Source: Gracilaria domingensis (Eukaryota; Rhodophyta; Florideophyceae; Gracilariales; Gracilariaceae). From it: a stretch of DNA of 64,000 nt. The position numbers and the translations under genes were made by a program. Each line of letters opens with the position of its first letter. Positions within the stretch are counted from its first letter, which is position 1. Below the pieces are notes generated by a model, which was not told where the DNA came from, searched no databases, and saw only the letters and a program-made list of their open reading frames with translations. The DNA lies in assembly GCA_022539475.1 (NCBI GenBank), contig VCMS01000028.1, positions 273,215 through 337,214 on the forward strand. The letters run 5' to 3'. Shown piece after piece: positions 52,161-63,804 of this stretch.

Positions 52161-54944
52161 TCACCCCGCTTCAGTTCTGCGACCTTCGTCTTCTCCTCTC
52201 CGAGAAGGCATAGGCAACTGATTTACATGCCTAGCCGTTAGATCCTGCACTTCTTCTAGAAGTTGCTGATTTCCGAGTCGGGACGCAATATCTGCAGCTT
52301 CTCTGCCCTGTCCACTTCGAGCAAGAGCTCTGGCTCGATCGCGCAAGTCCACAATCCTTCTCGCGTAGTTCACAGCTTGTTCTTCCTTACCATGCTTCAA
52401 ACAGGTATCAACAAAAGCAGAAAGTCCAATTGGGGGTCCCTTGCTATGGCCTGCTGCGTTCGATAAGGCCGCTATACCTTTGAAATCTCCTTTCTTAGCC
52501 ATAGACTTCAGAGCGATCCAAAAGAACCGCCTTTCAGGCACCATCAATTCTCGACGTAACCGCGCAATCATGTCTTCCCTTTTACGGGAATCACTGATGT
52601 TCTGAATTGCTGTTGCAAGGAGTTCGCCGTCATTGGCATATTGAAGAGATCCAGGCTCAAGCTTTGCCTTCTTTTCTAGCTCAATTGCATTGGCGGCCAC
52701 TGCCGCTGCATGCTGTACAGCTTGCATCTCAAACCGACATGCTCTTCTATACCGTCCCTTTCCGATGCTTCTCGTCGCCGTCTCCAAGTCACTCATTCGT
52801 TTCCGTGGATCAGAACTGAGATTAGCGACTTGAATGTCGACCATCGCAGCTTCTCTCCAGCGACCAACTTCCCAATATAACAGCTTCAATCCTGCTGTAC
52901 TTCCGATTTGTTTGAGATGAGTAGCAAGAAGATCGGTCGCCCTAGTGCAGATACTTGACTGCAAGCTTCGAATAATTCGTGCTGTTTCCTTCACATTCTT
53001 TGCTTCTAGAATGTGCCCGAGTACATCCAGAATAAGCTCTGGGTCACCAGAAACTACGGCTGATGTAATTGCTTGTTTTTCCCTACCCATCTTCAAAAAC
53101 ATGTCAACCTTTGGCGCTGGTCTCATCTCTTGACGAAGAAGAAGTTCGGCGCATTTAGGGCGCTTGGCTGCAAATGCTGCCTCAGCCGCCAATACGTATG
53201 GCAAAGCCTTACTTCTTCTACTACCATGACGATCAGAAACGATAAAGGATTTGCTAACAGCTTCGAACTTCTCTTCGATAACAAACTTAATATGCTCGTC
53301 TGGTTCGTTGCTGCTGTTGCGAATAACATCTTTTGACCATTCAGCAAGAACGTCATACGGAGAGATACCGCCAAAAGAAGCGAGCCGAAGTGCAATTGTA
53401 TGCTTCCCATATCGGGATAAACGGGCTACCAGTCCAGGCAAACCGAGAGTATCAAATTGTAACTTCGTCAGCGGGACGCCCGCAAGCTCTGAGGCAGAAG
53501 CATTGAGTACTCGCAAGATCGCTATAGCTGTAGGTATCATATCGACGTCACGACGCATGCGTGCATCCCTTCTCTTTCGCAAAATAGGGAGTTCAGAATT
53601 TGTGTTCATAGCACCATCTTTGTCATCGGCAAATACAGTCGCATATCGCTGTCCATATGCGGCGGCGCGAAGAAGTTGTTTCTGGATTGTCACGTCAAGC
53701 TCCAGGTACGCCGCGTTAACGCAGCTTCGCGCTGCTTCAAGAAGCGTTCCCGCCTCACGGAGCTCTCTTAACAATCTGTACCTAGTTAGAGCCTGCACCG
53801 AGATTGGTTCAATCTCATCGACGACTCCAGAGCTTTTGAAAAGCTTGTAACTTGGGGCTTGCCTCTGATAAAATATGGATGTGATCTGCTCTGGAACCAT
53901 TTGTAAGAACTCAATGCGCTCGCAAGATACAACCCGCAGTCCATCTTTTTCATTGTTGAGGATTGCACCAGTTCTGATTTCAGACTCTTCAAGATTTAGC
54001 ACCGCGAGTCCCCGCTTCGGTCCAACGAGTACCATGTGCTCTTTATAAAGCACAGCAATCGCATCACTTCCAACCCAAGACAGTGTATCTGGTTTCTTGG
54101 CATCAAACAGCTCTTCGGAAACGGCGTTTTCTACTCCAAGAATGGAAAGCTCAACGACAAGATTCAAACGAACTATCTCAGTTTGTCGCACCACGTCCCA
54201 TACAAATAAGCTTCCCGATGAATTCTCAATCGCTACCATATATTTTCCATTCGATGACAGAGCAATATGGGATACATTTCTTGTTGACGTAATGGGTTGT
54301 ACACCTGAGGAATTAGCTACTACCACAGCTCTATTCTCTGTGATCAAAATAGCCTCAATGACTTCATGACTCGATTGCTCTGGTGCAATGGCCGCGATAC
54401 CAGCATTGAGAATATCTCCTGGCACTCTCTCAGGCGGGCGAACGATAAAGGATTCAGTCAAAAGCTTTTCAAAGGCATCGACGTGATAAACAGCGCCTGA
54501 ATCAGTTCGGATAATAACGTCACCAGTATGCAAAACAGTAGCATCATAAACGCTGTCACGCTCGAAAACTCGAACACTCCTGACATGAGCAAGGTCGCCC
54601 CCGCCAGGAAGACGAATCAGCATACCATCGTTGTATACGATAGTAAGCAAATCATTGACACTCCATCCCAAAGCCACAGCACGAAACGGAGGGTCAGTTA
54701 GCTTTACACGTTCACGCAGACGCTCGATGTGGTGAAGCTTTTCACCGGAAAGCGTGTGAATTGTCAAAGAATGGGTAATGCCCCATCCAGCATCGGGAAT
54801 CAACGCTACAGGACCCGCATTTGGAGCGACTGCATACAGACAGCTTGCTAGGTGACTTGAGCTGATTGATGGTCCTGATGAATACTGGAGTTGACGGCGG
54901 TAAAAGCGGTTTTCAAGAGAAATCCAGTTACTTGGTATTGCCAT
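52161..54944 (-). CDS. VPS16: VPS16, HOPS/CORVET core subunit
   Basis: 927 residues from ATG 54944, no introns. The start MAIPSNWISLENRFYRRQLQY matches the family. An N-terminal propeller runs to about residue 400 (FRAVALGWSVNDLLTIVYNDG, SHIALSSNGKYMVAIENSSGSLFVWD). An alpha-solenoid follows, with VQALTRYRLLRELREAGTLLEAARSC, FGGISPYDVLAEWSKDVI and the conserved C-terminal part (LLYWEVGRWREAAMVDI, ALKSMAKKGDFKGIAALS). VPS16 with VPS33 forms the SNARE-binding core of HOPS and CORVET. It is convergent with NAA10 and close to the VPS39-like gene, so two subunits of one complex class lie within 7 kb. Confidence 0.95.
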   Translation of the reverse strand: MAIPSNWISLENRFYRRQLQYSSGPSISSSHLASCLYAVAPNAGPVALIPDAGWGITHSLTIHTLSGEKLHHIERLRERVKLTDPPFRAVALGWSVNDLLTIVYNDGMLIRLPGGGDLAHVRSVRVFERDSVYDATVLHTGDVIIRTDSGAVYHVDAFEKLLTESFIVRPPERVPGDILNAGIAAIAPEQSSHEVIEAILITENRAVVVANSSGVQPITSTRNVSHIALSSNGKYMVAIENSSGSLFVWDVVRQTEIVRLNLVVELSILGVENAVSEELFDAKKPDTLSWVGSDAIAVLYKEHMVLVGPKRGLAVLNLEESEIRTGAILNNEKDGLRVVSCERIEFLQMVPEQITSIFYQRQAPSYKLFKSSGVVDEIEPISVQALTRYRLLRELREAGTLLEAARSCVNAAYLELDVTIQKQLLRAAAYGQRYATVFADDKDGAMNTNSELPILRKRRDARMRRDVDMIPTAIAILRVLNASASELAGVPLTKLQFDTLGLPGLVARLSRYGKHTIALRLASFGGISPYDVLAEWSKDVIRNSSNEPDEHIKFVIEEKFEAVSKSFIVSDRHGSRRSKALPYVLAAEAAFAAKRPKCAELLLRQEMRPAPKVDMFLKMGREKQAITSAVVSGDPELILDVLGHILEAKNVKETARIIRSLQSSICTRATDLLATHLKQIGSTAGLKLLYWEVGRWREAAMVDIQVANLSSDPRKRMSDLETATRSIGKGRYRRACRFEMQAVQHAAAVAANAIELEKKAKLEPGSLQYANDGELLATAIQNISDSRKREDMIARLRRELMVPERRFFWIALKSMAKKGDFKGIAALSNAAGHSKGPPIGLSAFVDTCLKHGKEEQAVNYARRIVDLRDRARALARSGQGREAADIASRLGNQQLLEEVQDLTARHVNQLPMPSRRGEDEGRRTEAG

Positions 54945-55945
54945 TGTCTGCTAAGCCAGCACGTGGGTGCCGGTAAGAGTTGAAGACGGTGCACAATCTC
55001 GAAGCGATAAACAGAGAAAGAATGGAGAAGTGAAGCAAGTGCGCGGCGGGTTTGGAGGAAGTAGTCCAGATTCCAAGGCCGTTTTATAGGCATTCGACGT
55101 GGGGAATCACTTCGGCCCAGTTGCCGAATTTATGACCTCTACAAAGTGTCACAGTGGTTGTCCATTGCAGCTTTTGCAATTTGACGAAGGGGTGTTGCAG
55201 CTGTTGGGCCACGCAAAGTTCGCCACTTCTTTGCAATTTCCTCCCGTGAGGAAGAACGCCCGAATGGAAAACGAATTTCAGTTTAGATATACCTTCGGTA
55301 GGTACAGTAAACTTTACTGAGTAAAGGTCGTTAATTTTTGGAATTTCTGAAGCCGTTCGTCAAAAGGCAGCTACAAGTCCTTCGTGCCTGCCGACTCTGG
55401 CCCTGTCTTAACAAGCGTTGACCACGCGTTGTCGTTGTCGTTGACGAGACTTGTACGATGCTAAGTGGCCAGGATATGGTCCCGCTTGGGGCCTCTACGC
55501 TTTTCCTAAACCGCATCAAACCTAGTTTTTCTGTAAGGAAATCTACGTTCCAGAAGACGCCAAAGACCCTTGGGGCTTGCTCTGGTCCTCCAAGTTGCAG
55601 AGTTGCATAATAGAGCATGCCGCTCTTTTGATCTGGCAGCTTGCACACCCTGCGCTCCACAGACGCACCCCGCGCTTGCGCACCACCTGCGCTATGTTAA
55701 TTTTGCCCTACCCTATCTCTCCCCATCGTTTGTTGTTGCCTCTGCGGCAACACGGAGTCTTAAGCCTCTCTAATAGTCGCCACTACGCCACAAACTCTAT
55801 TTCACATTGCCTCTGGAAGGAAAAGTAACCGCCGGCATCTCGTCCCATCGTCCGAAACACGGCCGCTTTCTCTGTGTTGCAGCTCGCAATACCCTCTCTG
55901 ACTCTCGACAATTGCCCACAGGTAACTCTCTCTCTGAAAGCTGCA
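54945..55945. other. Intergenic, divergent between VPS16 and the unknown gene
   Basis: One kilobase with no recognised gene; small frames on both strands lack features. Confidence 0.45.
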
Positions 55946-57451
55946 ATGCAAAACTCGGAAACACCTGGGTCTTCCCAACAGCGTCTTTCAGAAGTCCCGT
56001 TGAGTCGTAGTCCACTGCAAACTGAACAACATCTAGTCTCTATGTGGAACATTACAAGTGCTCCGCCCGTTCGACGTAGTCCCCGCAAAACAATCTCTAA
56101 CGCTCACAATCGCACCGGTATTCCAACCGAGACCAACACTACACAAGACCCAGAGTTTGCATCATGTCAGTTCAAAGATCGCGAGAAAGCAGTTCACTTT
56201 TATTCGTACTTGTGCTCGAGAACTGTGAAAGATCTTCATCATATTTCAAAGCAATGGAAGCTCATTATAAGTTCCCGCTCGAAGGGGGCACTGATCGCAA
56301 GGTGCATGATATATGTTTTTGTCCTTACTGAAAAAGGAACAGCGTTTGATGAGCTCATTCGCAAGAATCATGGGTGCAGAGATTACCAAGCTTGGGTTCA
56401 AGCTTCAATTCAAGGCTGCAGAACGTGGGACATTCTCCCCGAAGTTCAGACCTTGATCCAGCGGTTGCATCAGTCTGACAAAAAACCAGCAACCAGTGCA
56501 GTGCGAGTCGTTATGAAGGGAGGTATTAATCCGGACATTTGTGTAGGCGAGAAGAAAGCTAACTTTTCGCTCAATGAGTTTGCGCGTCTTCTTGTCCTAC
56601 TCAGGGATGACAACTTATGCCGCCATGCGCTGTTGAAAGCATGTGGACTGGAACTGTCAAAGGATGAAATGGGTTGTCGCATTACACGCGAAGCATTCTG
56701 GGGTTGCATCGCACAGAGATTTAACAATCCCCTCGTTGACTCCAAGGAGAACTTTACAGGGCACCTGGAAGAAGTTGACTCTAATGCTCGGGCGCTTTGT
56801 GAGAGGAAGGCTTCTGTACTTAAGGAACAGTTCTACGACGCAAGGCGCCATTTTACTGATGTTTGTGATAAGTGGTCCGCCTCCGGGCAGAATGACCCAG
56901 ACCGAATCGTTTCTTTTCTTGAGCTTACAGGTACTGGACACTACACAATGAAGTCGAAGAGGACGCTGATCATGTTCTTGGTATGCAGGATGGGTACTCC
57001 TCGGGAGGAAACAAACCTACTCCAATTGACATCGAAACTAATCGACAACGGTGCAGGGGGCCTCGATGAAGGTATTAATCAGAGCACTGCGCGCGAAAGC
57101 GGAGACACAAAGTCACAAAAGAGACGCAGCTCCGACATACAGGGAAGTCTAAACGAAATGTCGAAGTCGCTGAGCAACTTTACTGGCTACGTGAAGCAGC
57201 AGTTGGAGAGTCACCCGGAGCGAAGTGAAAACAGGCCGAAGCGCGTTCGAGTCGATGTTGAGATTTCCGAGGAGGAGAAACGCCTTGCTGGTGATGTACT
57301 CACAAGCGTAGAGATGCACAAGCGCGCTCTTGAACTTGGAGGAGATAGTGAGGTCCAGGAAATGCTTCTCGGGATTTTGCACCGCAGCAAGAAACGCCTC
57401 AAGGACTTCTGCGAAGACAGGAAAACTGGCGATCGCGACAAGCAGAATTGA
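55946..57451 (+). CDS. Unrecognised protein, 501 residues
   Basis: First ATG at 55946 (MQNSETPGSSQQR); another ATG 33 codons on (MWNITSAPP) is also possible. The N-terminus is Ser/Pro-rich with APPVRRSPRKTIS, a likely CDK site. The middle (about residues 75-340) is probably globular and helical: HFYSYLCSRTVKDLHHISKQW, NFSLNEFARLLVLLRDD and REAFWGCIAQRFNNP. The last resembles the end of Myb/SANT-like or trihelix modules, where a Trp precedes a VA..FN stretch. The C-terminal 130 residues are basic and charged (SENRPKRVRVDVEISEEEKR), perhaps nuclear. It could be a DNA-binding protein or derive from a mobile element; neither is shown. Confidence 0.65.
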   Translation: MQNSETPGSSQQRLSEVPLSRSPLQTEQHLVSMWNITSAPPVRRSPRKTISNAHNRTGIPTETNTTQDPEFASCQFKDREKAVHFYSYLCSRTVKDLHHISKQWKLIISSRSKGALIARCMIYVFVLTEKGTAFDELIRKNHGCRDYQAWVQASIQGCRTWDILPEVQTLIQRLHQSDKKPATSAVRVVMKGGINPDICVGEKKANFSLNEFARLLVLLRDDNLCRHALLKACGLELSKDEMGCRITREAFWGCIAQRFNNPLVDSKENFTGHLEEVDSNARALCERKASVLKEQFYDARRHFTDVCDKWSASGQNDPDRIVSFLELTGTGHYTMKSKRTLIMFLVCRMGTPREETNLLQLTSKLIDNGAGGLDEGINQSTARESGDTKSQKRRSSDIQGSLNEMSKSLSNFTGYVKQQLESHPERSENRPKRVRVDVEISEEEKRLAGDVLTSVEMHKRALELGGDSEVQEMLLGILHRSKKRLKDFCEDRKTGDRDKQN

Positions 57452-57651
57452 TTTCTAACTTGCCATTGTCTTTTCAGTTTCTTGTTGTCGTAGGTACAGA
57501 TTCATTGTTGATTAGAAAATGCTAGGGGCTCTATTTCTGTGATCGTGGTGGCGAAAGTGTAGTAGACACTAGCCACCGGGTGGTGGTGGGATGCGATCAC
57601 TGTTATGCTTCGTAAATGAACTACGCTTTGCTTCCATCCTATCTCTTTATC

Positions 57652-57860
57652 TCATATCTTTCGCTCTCTCCCAAACGAAAGCACTATCATTTTCTTGTAG
57701 ATCGCTTCTATCTCGATTTTCAGGGTTCTATATTCCTTGTTGATATCTCTCTGGAGTTCATTGCCAAGTTTCGGAGCTTCTCCAATGCTTTCCAGGCCCG
57801 TGTAAACGAACAGTGAATCACTATCGCCGTATACCTTCGCATTGAACGTATCTCGTGCGA
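57652..57860 (-). pseudogene. DNA polymerase alpha-like palm fragment
   Basis: About 65 residues around polymerase motif C: AKVYGDSDSLFVYTG (family B consensus YGDTDS), then EAPKLGNELQRDINKEYRTL and KIEIEAIYKKMIVLS. The spacing and the KLGN and NKxYxxL pattern fit the POLA catalytic subunit best. The frame ends at TGA just where KKKY would be expected. No other polymerase motif is found next to it. It follows the PSME4-like sequence with almost no gap, on the same strand. Confidence 0.6.
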
Positions 57861-57869
57861 CAGGCAAGC

Positions 57870-60800
57870 CACTGACGATATCATGCATTCTCTTCACAGT
57901 CGCAGGCTTTACCATGAACAAATTGGTGAATTAAACACTTGCAAACATCCAGGAATCCCTGAACGTACCTTCCACCGGTTGTCCTTGGCAGTCACCTCCA
58001 TTTGAGATACGACTTGATCCAAGACCTTCTCCGAAGGAGGTAACTTGCGAAGTAAATGACAGGGTCATACGGGCATGAGACACACGCTCTTGATTTGAAT
58101 CGTTTTAACATGAGAATAAAGATGGAATCAGCTTTGAAACACAACTTTCAAAGCCCTGTACCCGACCATTCCATTGTGAAGTGGACACAAATCTACACAG
58201 CGTCTCTCTTTGTCTCGAGCGACTCCTCTTAACCTGTTCGGCTGCGTGGGCTTTCTCAGCTTCTGTATCCGTCATTTTAACGTCTTCGTCAACTTCAGCA
58301 TCAATATCTGCTTCTTCCCCATTGCCACCTTCCATAATACTTAGACTGCTCAAGAGCTCTTCCAAGTTCTCGTCAAATTTGGATCTGTAGTCTGCAGGCA
58401 TATCAATGGCAACTAGGGCAAGGCAACGCGCAACTTCTTCACGCACAGTCTTCAACTTATGATCGAACCCGACTTCTGCTATAAGTGGTTTGGTGAGTTC
58501 TTTCGTGAATCGCACCATACGCGGATCCTCTGGATCTGTTATATCTCAAACGCATGAGTGAAGATAGCGCAATCTTCTGGCTTGCTGCTGGGCAACTGGG
58601 CCCTCTTCCATTCCAACAATGAGTGGCTTGCTCTCAAACAGCCAGTTCTGCAATCCCGTGCGAACCTTGTATCCAACTGTTTCTTCTCCGGAAGTACTTA
58701 TCAATCGAATGATTGTACTGCAATTGATCTTTCCTGTAGGACCAGAAATCTCGTTCAGAAAGCTGACAGCGAGTTGTTCCACACTGGCTTGCATACATTT
58801 ATCCTTGCATTCAAGATGATTTAAGCCTCGACATCAGCCAGCCAGCACTTCTCCGGCAACAACCTTGACATCTTCGTCCTTGACTCCTTCAATGATACAC
58901 TCGCGTTTCAGCTTGATCGTCTCTACGAGCTCCGTTAACGTTGGATGCGCAGCTTCATAGCAACTTTTCCCCCAAATCCTTGCAAACGCCTCGTAGTATC
59001 GCACACTAACAAGATTGAGTGTATCTTTTGATCTAGGATGCCATGAAGTAGGCCACTGGCGTCCTCCGTACACAATCCAGCAGCACTCACCGTCATTTGT
59101 ACGAGAAAGAAACGTCAAACCAAGTCCACCCATCACCGCAAGGTCGATACGGCGTAGGCCGCCGTCCGAAGCGTCATCATGGTGTAGAGCAAGAGTATGA
59201 ATCAGCTTCCGAACATACTCTTTTGAACCTATAAGAGATGAGACGGTCATAAGTGCACTATCTCCCGACGAAGACCAATCTATTAATCCAAGGGAAGATC
59301 GTCTATCGTTCTTGCCATCTCTTTTCGCCATCTTCTCACTAAGGGCAAGCATGAGAAAAACTGCTCGTGAAGAAACATGACGCAAGGCCATGATGTCTGA
59401 AACTATACTGCGAGTGAAGAAGTCTGCAACAGCTGCCGAGGGAGGCCGATCGTCCCGAAGCAAAAAGTACAACACCGTTGTGATCAATATCTCGGTCTTC
59501 CAGTGCGTTCCATTACCTTTCGTCTTCGTGACCCCATTCAACTCGGGAACGTCCAAACCTAGAGAGGTCAATAGGCTCAACAAGTGCTCACTCAGATCAA
59601 CATAGTGCTTCTGTCTGTTTTGCTGATCTAGCTGTTCAGACGCATTTAAGACATGGCGTGGAATAGTTTCGAGGTCTTCACCAATCTGTCGCAATTGACG
59701 AAGTCGTAGTGGTCTGACGAGATCGGAAAGATTAGCGAATAGGACTGTCTAGGCACCCGCACCGTCTGCACGTTCCGCCTTCGACAATGCAAACAATATG
59801 GTCTTGATCATGAGGGAAAACAGAGACCAGTCACGCATTATCATAGGAGCAAGTGCAGAGCTACGTAGGATAGATGATGAGCCAATGATCTGCTCATAAG
59901 AGATTTCGCCGTCTTTCCATAAGGGGTTCGTTTTGTTTGAGGCGCCTGAATCTCCCATATCATCTTCAGTCTTGATAAGAGTATCTGTGTCTTCAGATGA
60001 TTTCTTGGTCTTCAGACTTTCCTTATTGTACGACCCAAAAGCTGCGCTTCGAAGGCGATCGATGACGGAGAGAACTTCCCTCTTTCGAATGTGTGGACGA
60101 ACGATTCTCAGTGCTCTGGTGAGAACTCCACTCGCTTCAGAACGAAAACGAGGGAAGTCGTTAAGAGCCATTTCCGAGAGTAGACTTACCATAGTTTCGA
60201 CTGTCCCCAAAGCGCCGGCTCCACCTCTGGCCCCAATACTCAACCGCATTTCATGATGAGCTTCAATTCTAAGCTTAATAATAAAACGAGACATTGCTCT
60301 TCCAACTCTTCCTTCACATCCGAAAGGTCGCTTCGCTGAAATGACAGACTTGTACGAAGACTTGTAGCTTCGAGACGCGTACATAGTTTGCCGACTTCGG
60401 TCTCCTTTTCTGAACCGCTCATGAGCAAGTTCAATCGGTTCAAGACAGCGCTACAATAGAGCGCCGTCATCGGGCCGGCACAGCAACACTTTCTTCATAT
60501 TAAGCGATACCAAAGAATATAGTCTCTTCCACATACTCGTCACGAACTTGTATCCATTGCTTTCCACTCTTTCACCTCCAAAACCGACTTGAATTGGCTT
60601 CTTCAAAGCCAAACGAGCATCGGACCCGGTTACTGTAGTACTTCCTGCTACGTGTTTGTCGAGAGCCTTGAAATGATCTGGCATAGCACCTGCAAGGAAG
60701 CATCGACCACCTTTCTGGAGCGCATGCAGCAGGCGCAGCACTCTGAACAAAACATCGTGATCTGTTGTGAGCGACTTCAGTCCTTTATCTTCGGGAGAGT

Positions 60801-62987
60801 AGTTGCAAAGCTCCTCTGCCTTGTTCATGAACAGTTCAACCAAATGTTCACCTTGTCTCCATTCTTCTTCTGTTGGAATGTGCCATTCAAAGTAGTAGAT
60901 TCCTTCGTCTTCTTTTGGCTAATGCTCTGATACTGTTCCTGGACCAAATTTTATTTGAAGGGATGTTAGTCCTTCATGAACACCTCGAAGCAGTCGACCC
61001 CCGTCCTTGTAGGTCAGGTGAGACGATTTGTCCATTGCTAGACGAATAATTAGGGCTATCTCATCAAGATGGTCACCTATCCCACACCCTACGGCACGGC
61101 ATGCTTGTGCGAGCATACGAATTCTCCAAACCATTTCCGTTCCACTTACAGTAGCCAAACACTTCTTGGTAGTTTCGACAGCAGCACCATCGTCAAGTAT
61201 GCTCCGGATCAAAGACGGAACGAAAATGGACACTGAAGACCCACCTCTTGAGACTGTGGTTGCAGCTGCTGCAGCTCTGACCAGGACCCCATAGTACTTC
61301 ATACCATTTTTGCAAGCAGACCCAGTTAGTTTCTGGGCAATTCGGTGTGTTGCTGACTCAGCAATCGTTCCAGGAAGAGCTCCGAACAGGTTCTCTATAG
61401 CCACAGAAAACATGAAGAAAGAAAGATGGGAATCGCCTGAACTGTACACCCCATTTCTATTCTTCTTCGGAGGTGCTTCAAGAGATTCAAGTTTTGAGAA
61501 TGTGCGATCCAAAATCTGTGGCACGTAGTCCTCTAGGAAGTCCTCAAAGCCACTACTGTGATCTTCCTCGAAAATGCTTTGCAGCCTAGCAGCGGCACCC
61601 GCGATAAACTTTAGAGTATACTCGGTCTTTCCCAGATCGTTGGGATCGATTCCCGGCAGTGTTAGCTCAAGCGCTTGGGTTAGGTAGTCCATCCCATTCA
61701 GAAATATGTCTCCATCTACAAATAAAAGGGTCAAAGACGCAAGACGCTTAAGGGCAGCGAAAGTACGGTGACGGGAAGAGACGGAACAAAGACCTTCGGC
61801 AGCTTCAATAAGCAGGGGTTCGACAACCTTCCCAGGCTGTAGTAATGCTAGCTCTTTTGCTGCAGTTGCCGAATGCATGGATAAGTTCATGACCTTGGAA
61901 TGTAATCCGTGATGAATAAGCGGGCGTAAAATGTGAACGAGCTTGTTAATAATATCTGGAGTGAGACGATGTTCACTTGGAGCTACTCTCTTTGTAGCAC
62001 GGCCATTCAAAACTCTCGTGAGTACTCTTGCCTTTGTAGCTTTCTGCTCTTCATTCACACCGGATGAAAGATGGGACAGGACATACGACAGAAATGTGCC
62101 GGTACAGAAAGACCAAGAACCACTATTACTCTGATGGAAGTAATTGGCAATGAGGGTGAAGAATCGTTCCGAGTATTCCAAGGCCTCAGAATACTTCGGA
62201 GATAATGAATATACAGCAAAGATCGCAAACATTGATATATTCTTTCCATCTATCAAGAAATGCAAGTGCGTTGGACAGTGTCGGTCAATCTGACCGTGAG
62301 AGGCGTACGAACCCAAAGCCAACAGAAAGGCAGACTTCATGCGACTGTGTTATCCAGCGAAAGATACGGCGTCCAGTCATGCACACATGGCTGGTGCCGA
62401 GCCAATCTCGAAAACATGCTCATCCAGATGGTGTTCCAATCACTGGGACAAGATATGGTCTCCCATATCTTCATAATTTCTGGTACCCAGCCAGACCACG
62501 AGTCGGCTCGGGAGGGCAGAACGTGAGAAAGAAGGAGAAGCGCTCTGAATTTGACATCAATATCAGTAGAATGTAACCTGTGCGCAAACTCATTCCATAT
62601 GTTTTCTGCGCTGTCATCAGGAGTCAGGAAGTTCCTGCTCTTCGTGAGCAGAAAAGCGAGATTTCGGCAATGTGAATCTCTGAAATCCCTGCCGATATAC
62701 GGACTGCCGTCAATACATTCATTATGCACTTCAATGATGCGCTTCAAGATTGCACGGCACGGGATGCCGTCGGGAATCACACAGAGTCTCTTGGTTAAAA
62801 CACGTGAAGCACAGCGCGCCATCTTGGAACGTAGCCCCATATCGATTGAAGGCGACAGAGCGCCCCTGATCATGATGTTGATGAAGAACGGAAATTCATG
62901 TGGTTCAAAGGCATGCTTGAAGTCAAGGTAACGACCAATGCGGTTTTCCAAAGCGGCAAGATCGCGTTCAAAGGCACTCCGAGTCTA
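57870..62987 (-). pseudogene. PSME4: PSME4/PA200 (Blm10)-like gene, truncated at both ends
   Basis: Long HEAT-repeat sequence that aligns from about residue 85 to about three quarters of the proteasome activator PA200. Recognisable stretches are IANYFHQSNSGSW, LTLPGIDPNDLGKTEYTLKFI, YYFEWHIPTEEEW, TEILITTVLYFLLRDDRPP and LPPSEKVLDQVVSQM. One minus-strand frame runs 62340-58105 but is cut by in-frame TAG (60921, 60453, 59751), TGA (58836, 58548) and TAA (58107). Frame changes lie near 62340, 58060 and 57920. Two of the TAGs coincide with possible phase-0 introns of 63 nt (60981-60919) and 60 nt (60510-60451); the others have no such explanation. The N-terminus is replaced by TBL1-like sequence and the C-terminal part is missing. 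Confidence 0.72.
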
Positions 62988-62997
62988 TTCCATACCG

Positions 62998-63804
62998 TAA
63001 CAGTTCCATCAACCGACTCAATTAGAATATAATTACCTGACTTGTTCCACTTTAACGAAAGCAGTGGTCCACTATGTCTCAGAAGGCTTTGCTTAATTCT
63101 CCAGTCTCACTGCACACTTTTGAAATCCCATCATATGTACCGGTTGCAAGCATTGTTCCAGTTGGAATCCAATCTAAAGAGGTGACATCGTTTGATACAT
63201 GTTTGCTCAAGGTGCTAGATCGTGTTAGTTCGGCTGCATGAGGCAGTACCAAAGACTGTGCAGCTGCTGCCGCTGATACTGACGCTGACGCTGAAGAGGG
63301 GGCTGGAAAAGTGGTAGAAGTAGGCCAGATTCGAGCTGTAGAGTCTCTCGCAAATGCTGCCAGAACGGACGTAAGCGGGTTCCATGCTCGGACACACGCC
63401 TCTGATGTATATCCTTTGAAGCTGAGAACTTCTGAGTGTGGGACATCCGTGTTCGATTGGTACATTCCTTTGCTTTGTCAATGTTTGTCGTGGGTTTCTT
63501 GTCGTCTAGGTCCATCATCACGGCGTTGTCACTGGTTCCATTGATTACATTGACCTGCTGACGTGGCTTGAAAGTCCTGATTGCATAGGAAACGATGGAC
63601 GTCAAGCAAAGAACTGACGCGGTCCATGGCGTGAGTGCCTTCTTTACTTTCGTCCATGAGACTATCTTCGATTGCGACAAAGTGTACGCTGCGTTGGATG
63701 AAGGAAATCAGAGCACCTGGAGGTATTTGAGAGCCATCGATTTTGGTCCTGCTCACTTGGCTCTCGTAGCCGAAAGCCAAAAGCGCTCCGAAAGTATCCT
63801 ATAA
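62998..63804 (-). pseudogene. TBL1/TBL1XR1-like gene fragment (LisH and first WD40 blades)
   Basis: The LisH-adjacent part reads LAFGYESQVSRTKIDGSQIP, then PPGALISFIQRSVHFV, a low-complexity acidic linker (AVMMDLDDKKP), and blades 1-2: CVRAWNPLTSVLAAFARDST and DVTSLDWIPTGTMLATGTYD. After a one-base frame change near 63078, blade 3 (LRHSGPLLSLKWNKSGNYIL ... VTVWN) ends at about 63000, where PSME4-like sequence starts. The remaining five blades are absent. Frames change twice in the linker as well. TBL1 proteins are NCoR/SMRT or SET3-type corepressor subunits. This copy is truncated and broken, though short introns could explain part of it. Confidence 0.68.
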
